Shown piece after piece: positions 28,278 through 38,700 of a DNA stretch of 64,000 nucleotides. Source of the DNA: Roseovarius marisflavi (GTDB lineage Bacteria; Pseudomonadota; Alphaproteobacteria; Rhodobacterales; Rhodobacteraceae); the NCBI RefSeq assembly GCF_900142625.1, contig NZ_FRBN01000019.1, positions 1 to 64,000 on the forward strand, written 5' to 3'. Position 1 is the stretch's first letter. Every line of letters begins with the position of its first letter. The notes beneath the pieces are model-generated. The model did not search any database. It worked only from the letters and a program-made list of their open reading frames with translations, and had not been told where the DNA came from. The translations under genes were made by a program, and so were the position numbers.

Positions 28278-31200
28278 GTGGATTTGATGAAAGATGACAT
28301 GATCCCCCAATCTGTCGACGACAATGACATTGCGATTGTCGGCATGGCTGCGCATCTGCCGGGTGCGCAGACGGTCGCGCAGTATTGGGAAAATCTGCGC
28401 AACGGCATAAGCTCGATCCGCAAACTGTCGCAAGACGAGCTTTTGGCGAGCGGCGAAAGTCAGCACATGATCCGCCAGAAAAACTATGTCCCTTTCGGCG
28501 CGCCGCTGGACGGGTTCGAGATGTTCGATGGCGAGTTTTTCGGCTTTGGCCCCAAGGAAAGCGCCATTCTCGACCCTCAACATCGCCATTTCCTTGAAAC
28601 CGCCTGGGAGGCGCTTGAAGATGCCGGGCACCCGCCGGAAAAATTTGACGGCAACATCGGGGTGTTTGCGGGCTGCGGCATGGGCAGCTATTTCTATTTC
28701 AACCTGTGTTCCAACCCTGATCTGGTCGACAATGTCGGCATGTTCCTGTTGCGCCACACCGGCAATGACAAGGATTTCCTGACCACGCGGCTTAGCCATA
28801 TTCTTGATCTCAAAGGGCCGAGCCTGTCGATCCAGACCGCCTGCTCCACCTCTCTGGTGGCGGTGCATTACGCGGCGCAATCGCTTTTGAATGGCGAATG
28901 CGACATGGCGCTTGCCGGTGGCGTGACCATCGAGCTGCCGCAAAAGCGCGGCTATCTTTACAAGGACGGCGAGATTCTTTCGCCTGACGGGCAATGCCAC
29001 GCCTTTGATCATCGCGCCCAAGGCACGGTCTTTGGCTCGGGCTCCAGCGTTGTCGTGCTGCGCCGTTTGGCCGATGCACTGGCCGATGGCGATCACATCT
29101 GGGGCGTGATCAAAGGCACGGCGGTCAATAACGACGGTGCCGCCAAGGCCGGTTACCTGGCCCCCTCGGTCGACGGTCAGGCGATTGCCGTGGCCGAGGC
29201 ACAGGCGATTGCCGGAATAAGCGCCGAAACCGTGGATTATGTGGAATGCCATGGCACCGGCACCTATCTTGGCGACCCGATCGAGGTTGCCGCCCTCACA
29301 CAGGCGTTTCGCGAGACCACCCAAGCGGTGGATTTTTGCCGCATCGGCAGTGTGAAGACCAACATCGGCCATCTCGATACCGCCGCTGGTGTGGCCAGCC
29401 TGATCAAGGCGACGCTGGCGCTTTATAACAAGGAAATGCCGCCCTCTCTTGGCTATGAGGCGCCCAATCCCGCGATTGGCTTTGACGGAAGCCCGTTTGC
29501 CGTCAATGAGCGGCTGAGGCCATGGCCGCAGCGCGATCATCCGCGCCGCGCCGGGGTCAATTCACTTGGCGTTGGCGGCACCAATGCCCATGCGGTTTTG
29601 CAGGAGCCGCCCGAGCGCCCCGCGTCAGAGCCCGGCGATTGGCCGTTTCAGCTTTTCACCCTTTCGGCGCGCAACAAGGCGGCTCTTGACGGTGGCGCGG
29701 CGCGGCTGGCCAGCCATCTGCGCGCGCATCCCGAGCAACCGCTGGCCGATATCGCCTGGACCCTGAAAGAGGGCCGACGCGCCTTTGATCACCGCCGCGT
29801 CGTGGTCGCCGACAGCCACGAGGCCGCCGCCGCGCTTTTGGAAAAGGGCGATCCGCGCCGGGTGTTTACCCACGAGGTGTTGGGCCATGACCCGCAGGTC
29901 GTGTTCATGTTCCCCGGCGGTGGTGCGCAATATGCGGGCATGGCGCGCGACCTTTATGAGACAGAGCCGGTCTTTGCCGAATGGATGGATCGCGGACTCG
30001 ACCTGCTTCAGCCCAGGCTTGATTACGATATTCGCGCGATCTGGTTGCCGGACGGCGCAGGGCTGGCCGAGGCGCAAGAGCGGCTCAAGCGCCCTTCGGT
30101 GCAATTGCCCCTGATCATGATCACCGAATTTGCGCTTGCCCAACTCTGGCAAAGTTGGGGCGTGACCCCCACCGCGCTTATCGGTCATTCGATGGGCGAA
30201 AACACCGCCGCCTGTCTGGCCGGGGTGATGAGCTTTGAGGATTGCATCGGCCTTGTGCATCTGCGCGGACAACTGTTTGACGAGGTTGCGCCGGGGGGCA
30301 TGCTGAGCGTGCCGTTGGCCGCCGACGCCCTGCGCCCCTGGCTTGGGGACGACCTTGATCTGGCGGCGGTGAATGCGCCCGAATTGTCGGTCGCCTCTGG
30401 TCCGCAGGCCGCCCTTGATGATCTGGCCGCGCGCCTTGCCTCCGAGGGGATCGAGGCACAGCGCATTCCAATCGACATCGCCGCCCATAGCCGGATGCTC
30501 GCGCCGATCCTTGACCGGTTCCGCGCCTATCTCGCCTCTATCACGCTCAATCCGCCACAAATCCCGCTGATCTCGAACCGCACCGGCGATTACATGACGC
30601 CGCAGCAGGCCACCGATCCGGATTACTGGGTTGGGCACCTACGCCATACGGTAGCGTATGCAAAGGGCCTTGGCCGCCTTGCCGAGGGCGAGGCACGGGT
30701 GTTTCTTGAGGTCGGCCCCGGCAAGGCGCTGTCCTCCCTGGCTCAGGCGCATGACGCGATCACCGCCAATCAGGTGATCGGCACCCTGCGCCATCCCGAT
30801 GACGTGGCGCCCGATGACGAATATTTCATGGCGATGCTTGGCCGGATGTGGGCGGTGGGGGTCACCATCGACTGGGATCAGATCTGGGGTGAGGTACGGC
30901 GTCAGCGCGTGCCGCTTCCGAGTTATGCCTTTCAGCACAAACCCTATTTCATCGCCCCCGGCGCGGCGCGGCACGAGGCAGCAACCGATTTTCCGCTGCG
31001 GCGCGATGATATTGCCGACTGGGGATACCGTCCGCATTGGCGGCCCAAACTTTCCGACATAGATCTTAGCGACGGCGCCGACCTTGACGCGATCCCGACC
31101 GAGAGTTGGCTTGTCTTTGAGGACGATGCAGGACTTGCCAAGGCGGTCGGTCAACGGCTTGAAGATGCCGGACATACGGTAACGTATGTTATCCCCGGCG

Positions 31201-34200
31201 ACGCCTTTGCCGCACTTGCGCCGGGGCGCTATGCGCTCTCGCTTGAACGCGGGCGCGAGGGCTATGATCATCTGATCCGCGCGTTGGTCGCCGAGGGCCG
31301 TGCGCCCACCCGGATCGCGCATTTCTGGCAAGTCACGGCGGATGAACGCCACCGCCCCGGATCAAGCTTTTTCCACCGGCTTCAGGAACAGGGGTTCTAT
31401 TGCCTGCTGTTTCTCGCTCAGGCCATGGCCGACGAGGGCCTGCCGACGCCGATCCATATCACCGCGATCACCTCTGGCGCGGCGCAGGTCAAGAATGAGC
31501 CGCTTGCTCACCCGGCCAAGGCCACTGCGATGGGCCCGCTGCGGGTGATCCCGCGCGAGATGCCCGGCGTGACCTGCGCCAGCCTTGATATCCCCATGCC
31601 CGACACCCGGCGCGGGATGCCCGACGCACTTGTCATGCAGGTGCTTGAGGATCTGCTGCAAGAGCCCGGCAACCGCGTGGCGGTCCTGCGCGGCGCGCGG
31701 CGCTATGAACAAGAGTACCGCGCCCAGCCGATCCCCGAGGGCAAGACACCGATTTGCGGCGGCGATACGGTGCTGATCACCGGCGGGTTCGGCGGCATCG
31801 GCCTGACCCTGGCCGAAGACCTGATCCGCAGGAATGGCGCCAGTATCGTGCTGATGTCGCGCGGTGCCCTGCCCGCGCGCGACGACTGGCCGCGCTATGT
31901 TGCGACCCGTGGCGCGGGCGATCCGCTGGCGCGCCGGATTGCCGCGATCGAGCGGTTAGAGGGGCTTGGCGGGCGCGTGATGGTGGTCACGGCAGACGTC
32001 TGTAACATCGAGGATATGCGCGCCGCACGGGCGCAGATCGAGGCCGGGTTTGGCCCCGTCAACGGCGTGATCCACGCCGCCGGCGTGATCGCCGATGCGC
32101 CACTTCTGAGCAAAGGGCCGGACAGCATCGAGGATGTGTTTACCCCGAAAATTCATGGCACACAGGTGCTTGAACAGGTATTCCCCGATGGAACGCTTGA
32201 CTGGCTCGTGCTGTTTTCCTCGACCTCGACGGTGACCGCCCCTGCGGGGCAGGTCGATTACGTGGCGGCGAACGAATACCTCAACGCCTATGCCAAATCG
32301 CGCAGCGCCGACAAGACCCGCGTGCTTGCGCTCAACTGGGGGATCTGGGCCAAGGTCGGCATGGCCGCCGAGGCGGTTGCGCGCCAAAAGGGCGATGTCA
32401 TCCCCGCCCCGCGTGTGCCCGTCACGGCGCCGCTGATCGACACGGCAAGCCATGACGCCGAGGGCAACCGGCTTTTCCACGCGAGCTATAGCGCGGCCCA
32501 AACCTGGGTGTTTGACGAGCATCGCACCAAGGCCGGTCAGGCGCTTTTGCCCGGCACCGGCTATCTGGAGCTTTTGGCCGAAGCCCTGCGCGCGCAAGGC
32601 GAAGAGGGCGCGTTTGAAATCCGCGACCTGTGGTTTTTGCGGCCCTTCGACATGCCGGATCAAGGCCCCCGCGACATGCGCCTGCGCTTGACGCGCAGCA
32701 ACGCGGGCTATGACGCAGAAGTGCAAAGCGCGTCGACCCTGGCCGGGCGTCACGGCTGGCAAAGCAACGCACAGGCGGGCGTAACCCTTGTGCCGCTCAC
32801 GGCTCCTGCGCCGCTTGATCTTGCGACCATTCGCAAGCGTATGGACAACTGGCAAGAGGCGGGCGATATTCCCCTGACCGCCCCGCAAGAGGCGCATCTT
32901 GAGTTCGGGCCTCGCTGGCGGGTTTTGCGCGCCATGGGATTTGGCCAAGGCGAGGCGCTTGCACATCTGCGCCTGCCAGAGATGGCGGTGGGCGATCTCG
33001 CGCAGGGCTATCTGTTGCATCCGGCCCTGATGGACATCGCGACTGGCTGGGCGATGAAGCTGATCGAGGGCTATGCGCCGACGCATCTCTGGGTGCCGAT
33101 GTCTTATGGCGCGGTCCGGGTCTATGGGCCGCTGACGGGCGAGGTCTTTAGCCATGTGCGCAATGCGGGCGACAACCGCGCCGGGGCCGAAACCGCAAGT
33201 TTCGACATCACGATCTGCGATGCAAGCGGCCGTGTTCTTGTCGATATCCAGAATTTCGCGATCCGTCGGCAAGAGGGCGGGCTTGCGCTCAGCGCGCCGA
33301 CCGCGCGGGATATTGAATTTGACCCCGGTCAAGACGGCGAGGCGCAAAACCTGTCGCCCGCAAAGGAACGGCTTCAGCACAACCTTGAACAGGGGATTTT
33401 GCCAAGCGAGGGCCCAGAGGCGTTTCGCCGCGCGCTTGCCAGCAGGTTGTCACAGGTGGTCGTATCCTCGCTTGACCTCGACACGCTGTGCACACAGGCC
33501 GAGCACGCCGCGCATGGCCACGATGAGGGCGGGCAAAAGTTCGACCGCCCCGACCTTGCAAGCGATTTCGTCGCGCCCGAGGGCGAGATCGAAACCCGAT
33601 TGGCAGAGTTCTGGAGTGGGCTTTTGGGTCTTCAAACCGTCGGGGTCGAGGATAGTTTCTTTGATCTCGGCGGGCATTCCCTGATTGCCGTGCGGCTGTT
33701 CGGGATGATCCGCAAGGCGTGGCAGGTCGATTTCCCGATTTCGGTGCTGTTCGAGGCGCCCACGATCCGCGCCTGCGCCGCGCTGATCGAGGCGCGTATC
33801 GGGCCGCAAGAGGCCAGCACAAACACCGCCCCCGCCAAGCCAAGCACGCCAGAGCGCCGATTCACCCATCTGGTGCCGATGCACCGGGGCGAAGGCGGGC
33901 CGAAACGGCCGTTTTTCCTTGTTGCGGGGATGTTCGGCAACGTGCTTAACCTACGTCACCTTGCGCATCTTCTGGGCGATGACCGGCCATTTTATGGGCT
34001 TCAGGCGCGCGGGCTTTATGGCGGCGAGGCGCCGCATGACGATCTTGTCGAGGCGGCGCGCGACTACATCAAGGAAATGCGCCAGATTCAGCCGCATGGC
34101 CCCTATCTTTTGGGTGGGTTTTCCGGTGGCGGTATCACCGCCTATGAGATGGCACAGCAACTGCGCGTGGCGGGTGAAGAGGCGGGCGCGGTGGTCATGC

Positions 34201-34715
34201 TTGACACGCCCCTGCCCCAGCGGCGTGCGCTGTCGCGCAAGGATCGCCTGCTTATCCAATGGCAGGAACTGCGCGCGCGCGGCCCGCTTTACCCGCTGCA
34301 CTGGGCGCGCAACCGGATCAGATGGGAGCAGGCCAAGCGCCGCCCGCAAGAGGCCGCGACAAACACCGAACATCAGTTTCACGACAGCGAGATCGAGGCC
34401 GCGTTTTACCGCGCGATTGCACGCTATGACCTGCGCCCATGGGATGGCCCGCTCTCCCTGTTCCGCCCGCCGCTTGTGGGCAAATGGCAGGTCTCGAACC
34501 GGCTCTGGGTGAATTCAGAGCGCGCTTATGTTCTGCCCGACAACGACTGGACGGCCCATGCGCCGCAGGTTCAGGTGACAGAGGTGCCGGGCGATCACGA
34601 TTCCATGGTGCTAGAGCCCAATGTGCGGGTTCTGGCCGCGCGCATCCGCCGCGCGATTGAGAGAGCCGAGGCGGATATCCCCGACGCGCCTGTTGCCCAG
34701 AGGGCCACGGAATGA
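28278..34715 (+). CDS. Type I polyketide synthase, KS-AT-KR-DH-ACP-TE
   Basis: This 2145-residue single-module PKS is complete. KS (about 17-445) has Cys189 in TACSTS, His325 in CHGTGT and His365 in NIGHLD. AT (about 541-850) has Ser638 in GHSMGE; the specificity motif reads AAHS, not clearly malonyl or methylmalonyl. A KR structural half (about 905-1150) precedes the KR (TGGFGGIG about 1165; Ser1315, Tyr1328). DH (about 1395-1670) has His1415 and Asp1586. ACP has Ser1801 in LGGHSL. TE has Ser1949 in GFSGGG and His2107 in GDHDS. KR before DH is not the usual order. No dedicated ribosome-binding site is seen at GTG 28278; ATG 28287 and 28299 are alternatives. It overlaps the following glycosyltransferase by 4 nt. 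Confidence 0.93.
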   Translation: MDLMKDDMIPQSVDDNDIAIVGMAAHLPGAQTVAQYWENLRNGISSIRKLSQDELLASGESQHMIRQKNYVPFGAPLDGFEMFDGEFFGFGPKESAILDPQHRHFLETAWEALEDAGHPPEKFDGNIGVFAGCGMGSYFYFNLCSNPDLVDNVGMFLLRHTGNDKDFLTTRLSHILDLKGPSLSIQTACSTSLVAVHYAAQSLLNGECDMALAGGVTIELPQKRGYLYKDGEILSPDGQCHAFDHRAQGTVFGSGSSVVVLRRLADALADGDHIWGVIKGTAVNNDGAAKAGYLAPSVDGQAIAVAEAQAIAGISAETVDYVECHGTGTYLGDPIEVAALTQAFRETTQAVDFCRIGSVKTNIGHLDTAAGVASLIKATLALYNKEMPPSLGYEAPNPAIGFDGSPFAVNERLRPWPQRDHPRRAGVNSLGVGGTNAHAVLQEPPERPASEPGDWPFQLFTLSARNKAALDGGAARLASHLRAHPEQPLADIAWTLKEGRRAFDHRRVVVADSHEAAAALLEKGDPRRVFTHEVLGHDPQVVFMFPGGGAQYAGMARDLYETEPVFAEWMDRGLDLLQPRLDYDIRAIWLPDGAGLAEAQERLKRPSVQLPLIMITEFALAQLWQSWGVTPTALIGHSMGENTAACLAGVMSFEDCIGLVHLRGQLFDEVAPGGMLSVPLAADALRPWLGDDLDLAAVNAPELSVASGPQAALDDLAARLASEGIEAQRIPIDIAAHSRMLAPILDRFRAYLASITLNPPQIPLISNRTGDYMTPQQATDPDYWVGHLRHTVAYAKGLGRLAEGEARVFLEVGPGKALSSLAQAHDAITANQVIGTLRHPDDVAPDDEYFMAMLGRMWAVGVTIDWDQIWGEVRRQRVPLPSYAFQHKPYFIAPGAARHEAATDFPLRRDDIADWGYRPHWRPKLSDIDLSDGADLDAIPTESWLVFEDDAGLAKAVGQRLEDAGHTVTYVIPGDAFAALAPGRYALSLERGREGYDHLIRALVAEGRAPTRIAHFWQVTADERHRPGSSFFHRLQEQGFYCLLFLAQAMADEGLPTPIHITAITSGAAQVKNEPLAHPAKATAMGPLRVIPREMPGVTCASLDIPMPDTRRGMPDALVMQVLEDLLQEPGNRVAVLRGARRYEQEYRAQPIPEGKTPICGGDTVLITGGFGGIGLTLAEDLIRRNGASIVLMSRGALPARDDWPRYVATRGAGDPLARRIAAIERLEGLGGRVMVVTADVCNIEDMRAARAQIEAGFGPVNGVIHAAGVIADAPLLSKGPDSIEDVFTPKIHGTQVLEQVFPDGTLDWLVLFSSTSTVTAPAGQVDYVAANEYLNAYAKSRSADKTRVLALNWGIWAKVGMAAEAVARQKGDVIPAPRVPVTAPLIDTASHDAEGNRLFHASYSAAQTWVFDEHRTKAGQALLPGTGYLELLAEALRAQGEEGAFEIRDLWFLRPFDMPDQGPRDMRLRLTRSNAGYDAEVQSASTLAGRHGWQSNAQAGVTLVPLTAPAPLDLATIRKRMDNWQEAGDIPLTAPQEAHLEFGPRWRVLRAMGFGQGEALAHLRLPEMAVGDLAQGYLLHPALMDIATGWAMKLIEGYAPTHLWVPMSYGAVRVYGPLTGEVFSHVRNAGDNRAGAETASFDITICDASGRVLVDIQNFAIRRQEGGLALSAPTARDIEFDPGQDGEAQNLSPAKERLQHNLEQGILPSEGPEAFRRALASRLSQVVVSSLDLDTLCTQAEHAAHGHDEGGQKFDRPDLASDFVAPEGEIETRLAEFWSGLLGLQTVGVEDSFFDLGGHSLIAVRLFGMIRKAWQVDFPISVLFEAPTIRACAALIEARIGPQEASTNTAPAKPSTPERRFTHLVPMHRGEGGPKRPFFLVAGMFGNVLNLRHLAHLLGDDRPFYGLQARGLYGGEAPHDDLVEAARDYIKEMRQIQPHGPYLLGGFSGGGITAYEMAQQLRVAGEEAGAVVMLDTPLPQRRALSRKDRLLIQWQELRARGPLYPLHWARNRIRWEQAKRRPQEAATNTEHQFHDSEIEAAFYRAIARYDLRPWDGPLSLFRPPLVGKWQVSNRLWVNSERAYVLPDNDWTAHAPQVQVTEVPGDHDSMVLEPNVRVLAARIRRAIERAEADIPDAPVAQRATE

Positions 34716-35716
34716 CAGACACCCCGCGCGTTCTCTGCATCATCCTGAATTGGCGCACACCAGAGATGAGCCTGAAATCCTGCGCTGCGGCGCAGGTCGC
34801 GATGCAGGGTATCGCGGGCGAGATTGTCATGGTCGACAACGAGTCCGGTGATGGGTCATTCGAGGCCATGCAAGAGGGCATCAAGGGCCAGAGCCGGGTG
34901 CGGGTGGTGCAATCGGGCCACAATGGCGGCTTTGGCGCGGGCAATAACGCGGGCATGCGTGCCGGACTGTCCGATGGCACACCACCCGATTACGTCTATA
35001 TCCTGAATTCCGATGCCTTTCCGGCGCCGGATGCGATAGCGCGGCTTCTGGCGCATCTTGAAAACACGCCCGAGGCGGGCCTTGCTGGCGGCTATATCCA
35101 TGGCTCTGACGGGGCGGCGCATGTGTCCTGTTTTCGCTTTCCCTCGATCGCTGGTGACTTTGAAGGGGCCGCACGCATGGGCCCGGTGAGCCGGGTGTTG
35201 AAGCGCCACATCGTGCCCCTTCCCGTGCCCGAGGCCAATCGCCCGATCGATTGGCTGGCGGGTGCAAGCCTTATGATCCGGCAAGAGGTACTGCACCAGA
35301 TCGGCGGGTTTGATGAACAGTTTTTCCTCTATTTCGAGGAAACCGACCTCTGCCTGCGCGCAGCGCGGGCCGGGTGGCAAACCCATTTCGTGCGCCAGAG
35401 CGAGGTCGAGCATATCGGCTCGGTCAGCACCGGCATGAAAACCTGGGCGCGGGTGCCCGATTACTGGTTCGCCTCGCGGCGGCATTATTTCGTGAAAAAC
35501 CACGGGCGCGCCTATGCCGTGGCGGCAACGCTGGCGCATTTGGGCGGCGGGCTGCTGGGACAGGTCTGGCGCATCGCCCGGCGCAAACGGGCCGCTGGTC
35601 CGCCGCATTTCCTGCGAAGCTTACTGGTAAGTGACCTGCGCGCGGCGCTGCGGGATATTGCAGGTCGCGGGCCTCAAAGTGCCCGCAAGGGCGCGCGTGC
35701 CGTGGCTGAAGAATGA
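34712..35716 (+). CDS. Glycosyltransferase, GT2 family (rhamnosyltransferase-like)
   Basis: The 334-residue GT-A protein starts MTDTPRVLCIILNWRTPEM. It has VDNESGDGS, GFGAGNNAG, ILNSDAF (the DxD position) and an FFLYFEETDLCLRA motif around residue 210, typical of WbbL-like rhamnosyltransferases. The ATG overlaps the PKS stop (ATGA), and the NRPS start follows 7 nt after its stop. It is thus translated with the assembly line and may glycosylate its product or a lipid-linked sugar carrying it. This role is inferred from position only. Confidence 0.88.
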   Translation: MTDTPRVLCIILNWRTPEMSLKSCAAAQVAMQGIAGEIVMVDNESGDGSFEAMQEGIKGQSRVRVVQSGHNGGFGAGNNAGMRAGLSDGTPPDYVYILNSDAFPAPDAIARLLAHLENTPEAGLAGGYIHGSDGAAHVSCFRFPSIAGDFEGAARMGPVSRVLKRHIVPLPVPEANRPIDWLAGASLMIRQEVLHQIGGFDEQFFLYFEETDLCLRAARAGWQTHFVRQSEVEHIGSVSTGMKTWARVPDYWFASRRHYFVKNHGRAYAVAATLAHLGGGLLGQVWRIARRKRAAGPPHFLRSLLVSDLRAALRDIAGRGPQSARKGARAVAEE

Positions 35717-35723
35717 GGATAAG

Positions 35724-38700
35724 ATGATGCTGAGCGCCCTTCTGATCGGGAATGAATCGCTGACCCTCAACTGTGGCGAAGGCTGGCTTGAACGCGGGCA
35801 TGCGATCACGGCCGTGGTCACGCGCAACGCCGATGTAAGGGCCTGGGCCGAGGCCAAGGGCCTGCCCCTGATGGCCCCCGGCGCGGGCTTGGCCGAGGCG
35901 TTAAGCGGCGTGTCGTTTGACTGGCTTTTGTCGATTGCCAACCTGTCGGTTCTCCCCGACAGCGTGCTGGCAGGGGCAACCAGGGGCGCGGTGAATTTTC
36001 ACGACGGGCCATTGCCGCGCTATGCGGGTCTGAACGCGCCGGTCTGGGCGTTGATGCAGGGCGAGGCGCGCCACGGCATCACCTGGCATCTGATCGAGGG
36101 CGGGGTGGATGAGGGCCGCATCATCGAGCAGCGCCTGTTTGATATCGCGCCCGATGACACCGCCTTTACCCTCAACGCGAAATGCTATGGCGCGGCGCTG
36201 GATAGCTTTGATGCCGTGATGGATCAGCTAGAGCGCGGCCTGCCCGGTGCCGTGGCGCAGGACCTTGACGCGCGCTCCTATTTCGCGCGCGCCGACCGGC
36301 CCGAAGCCGCCGCCTGGCTGGATTTCACCAAGCCCGCAAGCAATCTTGCCCGGCTGGTGCGCGCGCTGGATCATGGCGGGTATCTGAACCCGCTGTGCAT
36401 GCCCCGGATCATGCTGGGCGATCAGGTGGTTCTGGTAGGGCGGGCCGAAATTTTGGCCGGTGAAACCACCGCCCCCGAAACCGTTCTTGAGGTCACCAAA
36501 AACCACCTGAGCGTTGCGACACGCGACGGCGCGCTGCGACTAAGCGATCTGCGCGCCGGGGATGGGACAGCGATTGATCTGGTCAAACTGGCCACGCCGG
36601 GCATGATCTTGAGCCGGGACAATACGGCGGACGATCTGACCCGGATCATGGCCGATCTTGCGCCGAATGACGGCTATTGGCGCGGGGCCTTGCGGGCCAT
36701 GCGGCCTGTGATCCTGCCGCTTGCGGCGGGGGATGGCGCGGGCGTAGAGCGCCGCGCACTTGACCTTGCGGGCAACACGCTGCTTGGCGTTGCGGCCCTC
36801 TGGGCAAGCCGCCTTGCGGGTGAGGCGGGCGCGACGCTGGCCTATCGCGGCAAGGCGGTCAGCGCAGCCGAACAGCCCGGTCATACCTGTCCCTGGGTGC
36901 CGCTGACCCTGCCCGAGGGCAACACATTGGCGGACTTGCAGACAGCAATGGAGGCGGCTTTTGGACGCGCCGAGAGCAAAGGCGCCTTTGCGCTTGATAT
37001 CTTTGCGCGCGACCCCGGCCTTGACGCCGGGCACCGGCCCAACCTTGGCCTGCGGGTTGAGGGCAGCGGGCTTATCCCCGGCACGGTGCTCACGCTGGAC
37101 CTTGGACCCGAGCCAGGCCTTGTCTATGATCCCGCGCGCCTCTCGCCCGCGATGGCCGACCTACTTGCCAAACGGCTAGAGGATTTGGGTCGCGCCGCCC
37201 CCGACAGCACGATCGGCGACTTGCCCCCCCTGCCCGAGGGCGAGCATCGTCTTGTCACCCAAAGCTGGAACCGCACCGCGCGCACCTATGACCCCTTGCC
37301 GCTTCACAAGATGATCGAGGCCCGCGCCGCGCGCACCCCCGATACCACGGCCCTGGTGTTCGAGGATCAGGCCCTGACCCACGCCGAGCTTGAGGCACGT
37401 GCCAATCGCGCCGCGCATGTGCTGCGTCAAATGGGGGTTGGCCCCGGCGTTCTGGTCGGGCTTTGCCTGCCGCGCTCGGCCGATATGATCGTGGCGGCGC
37501 TTGCCATCTGGAAGGCCGGAGGGGCCTATGTGCCGATGGACCCGGCCTATCCCGCCGAGCGGCTTGCGCTTTACCTGGAAGACAGTGGCGCGCCCGTGGT
37601 CATAACACATGCCTCGCTGGCCCCGACCCTTCCCAAGACTGGCGCAGAGGTGCTCTGCCTTGATAACGATCCGCGCCTTGAGCGCGCGCCCGCCACTGCC
37701 CCCGAAGGCGGTGCCGGTGTGGATGACCTTGCTTATGTGATCTATACATCCGGCTCGACCGGGCGGCCCAAGGGGGTTATGGTCGAACACCGCAACGTGG
37801 CGAATTTCTTTGCCGGGATGGACGAGCGCATTGCGCATGATCCGCCGGGGGTTTGGCTTGCGGTGACAAGCCTCAATTTCGACATTTCGGTGCTGGAACT
37901 TTTCTATGCCCTCGCGCGCGGCTTCAAGCTTGTGCTGAGCGGCGATGAAACCCGCGCGCTTGTCTCGTCGGGGCATCTTGCCACCTCTGATCGCGGAATG
38001 GAATTCAGCCTTTATTACTGGGGCAATGACGATGGCACCGGGCGTGACAAATACAAATCCCTGCTGGAAGGCGCCCAATTTGCCGACACCCACGGCTTTT
38101 GCGCGGTTTGGACGCCCGAGCGGCACTTTCACGCCTTTGGCGGCCCCTATCCCAATCCTTCGGTAACCGGGGCGGCGGTGGCGGCGGTAACGCAAAACAT
38201 CGGCGTGCGCGCCGGAAGCTGTGTCGCGCCGCTGCATCATCCCGCCCGCATCGCCGAGGAATGGGCGGTGATCGACAACCTCACCAACGGGCGCGCGGGC
38301 CTTGCCATTGCCAGCGGCTGGCAGCCGGATGATTTCGTGCTGCGCCCCGAAAACACCCCGCCCGACAACAAGCCCGCCATGTTCGACGCGATCCGCGATC
38401 TGCGCAAGCTGTGGAAGGGCGAGGCAGTCGAATACCCGCGCGCCGATGGCAGCCTGCATAGCGTCGTGACCCAACCGCGCCCGGTGTCAAAAGATGTTCC
38501 GATCTGGGTGACAACGGCGGGCAATCCGGCCACCTGGAAAGAGGCCGGGGCGCATGGCGCCAATGTTCTGACCCATCTGCTTGGCCAATCCGTCAGCGAA
38601 GTGCATCAGAAAATCGGCCTCTATCATGCGGCGCTGCGCGAGGCAGGGCATGATCCGGCTGATTTCACCGTGACGCTGATGCTGCATACCTATGTGGCGC

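Noticed and set aside
28134-29540. 468-codon minus-strand frame opposite the KS domain
   Set aside because: The KS catalytic residues are on the plus strand; shadow frame.
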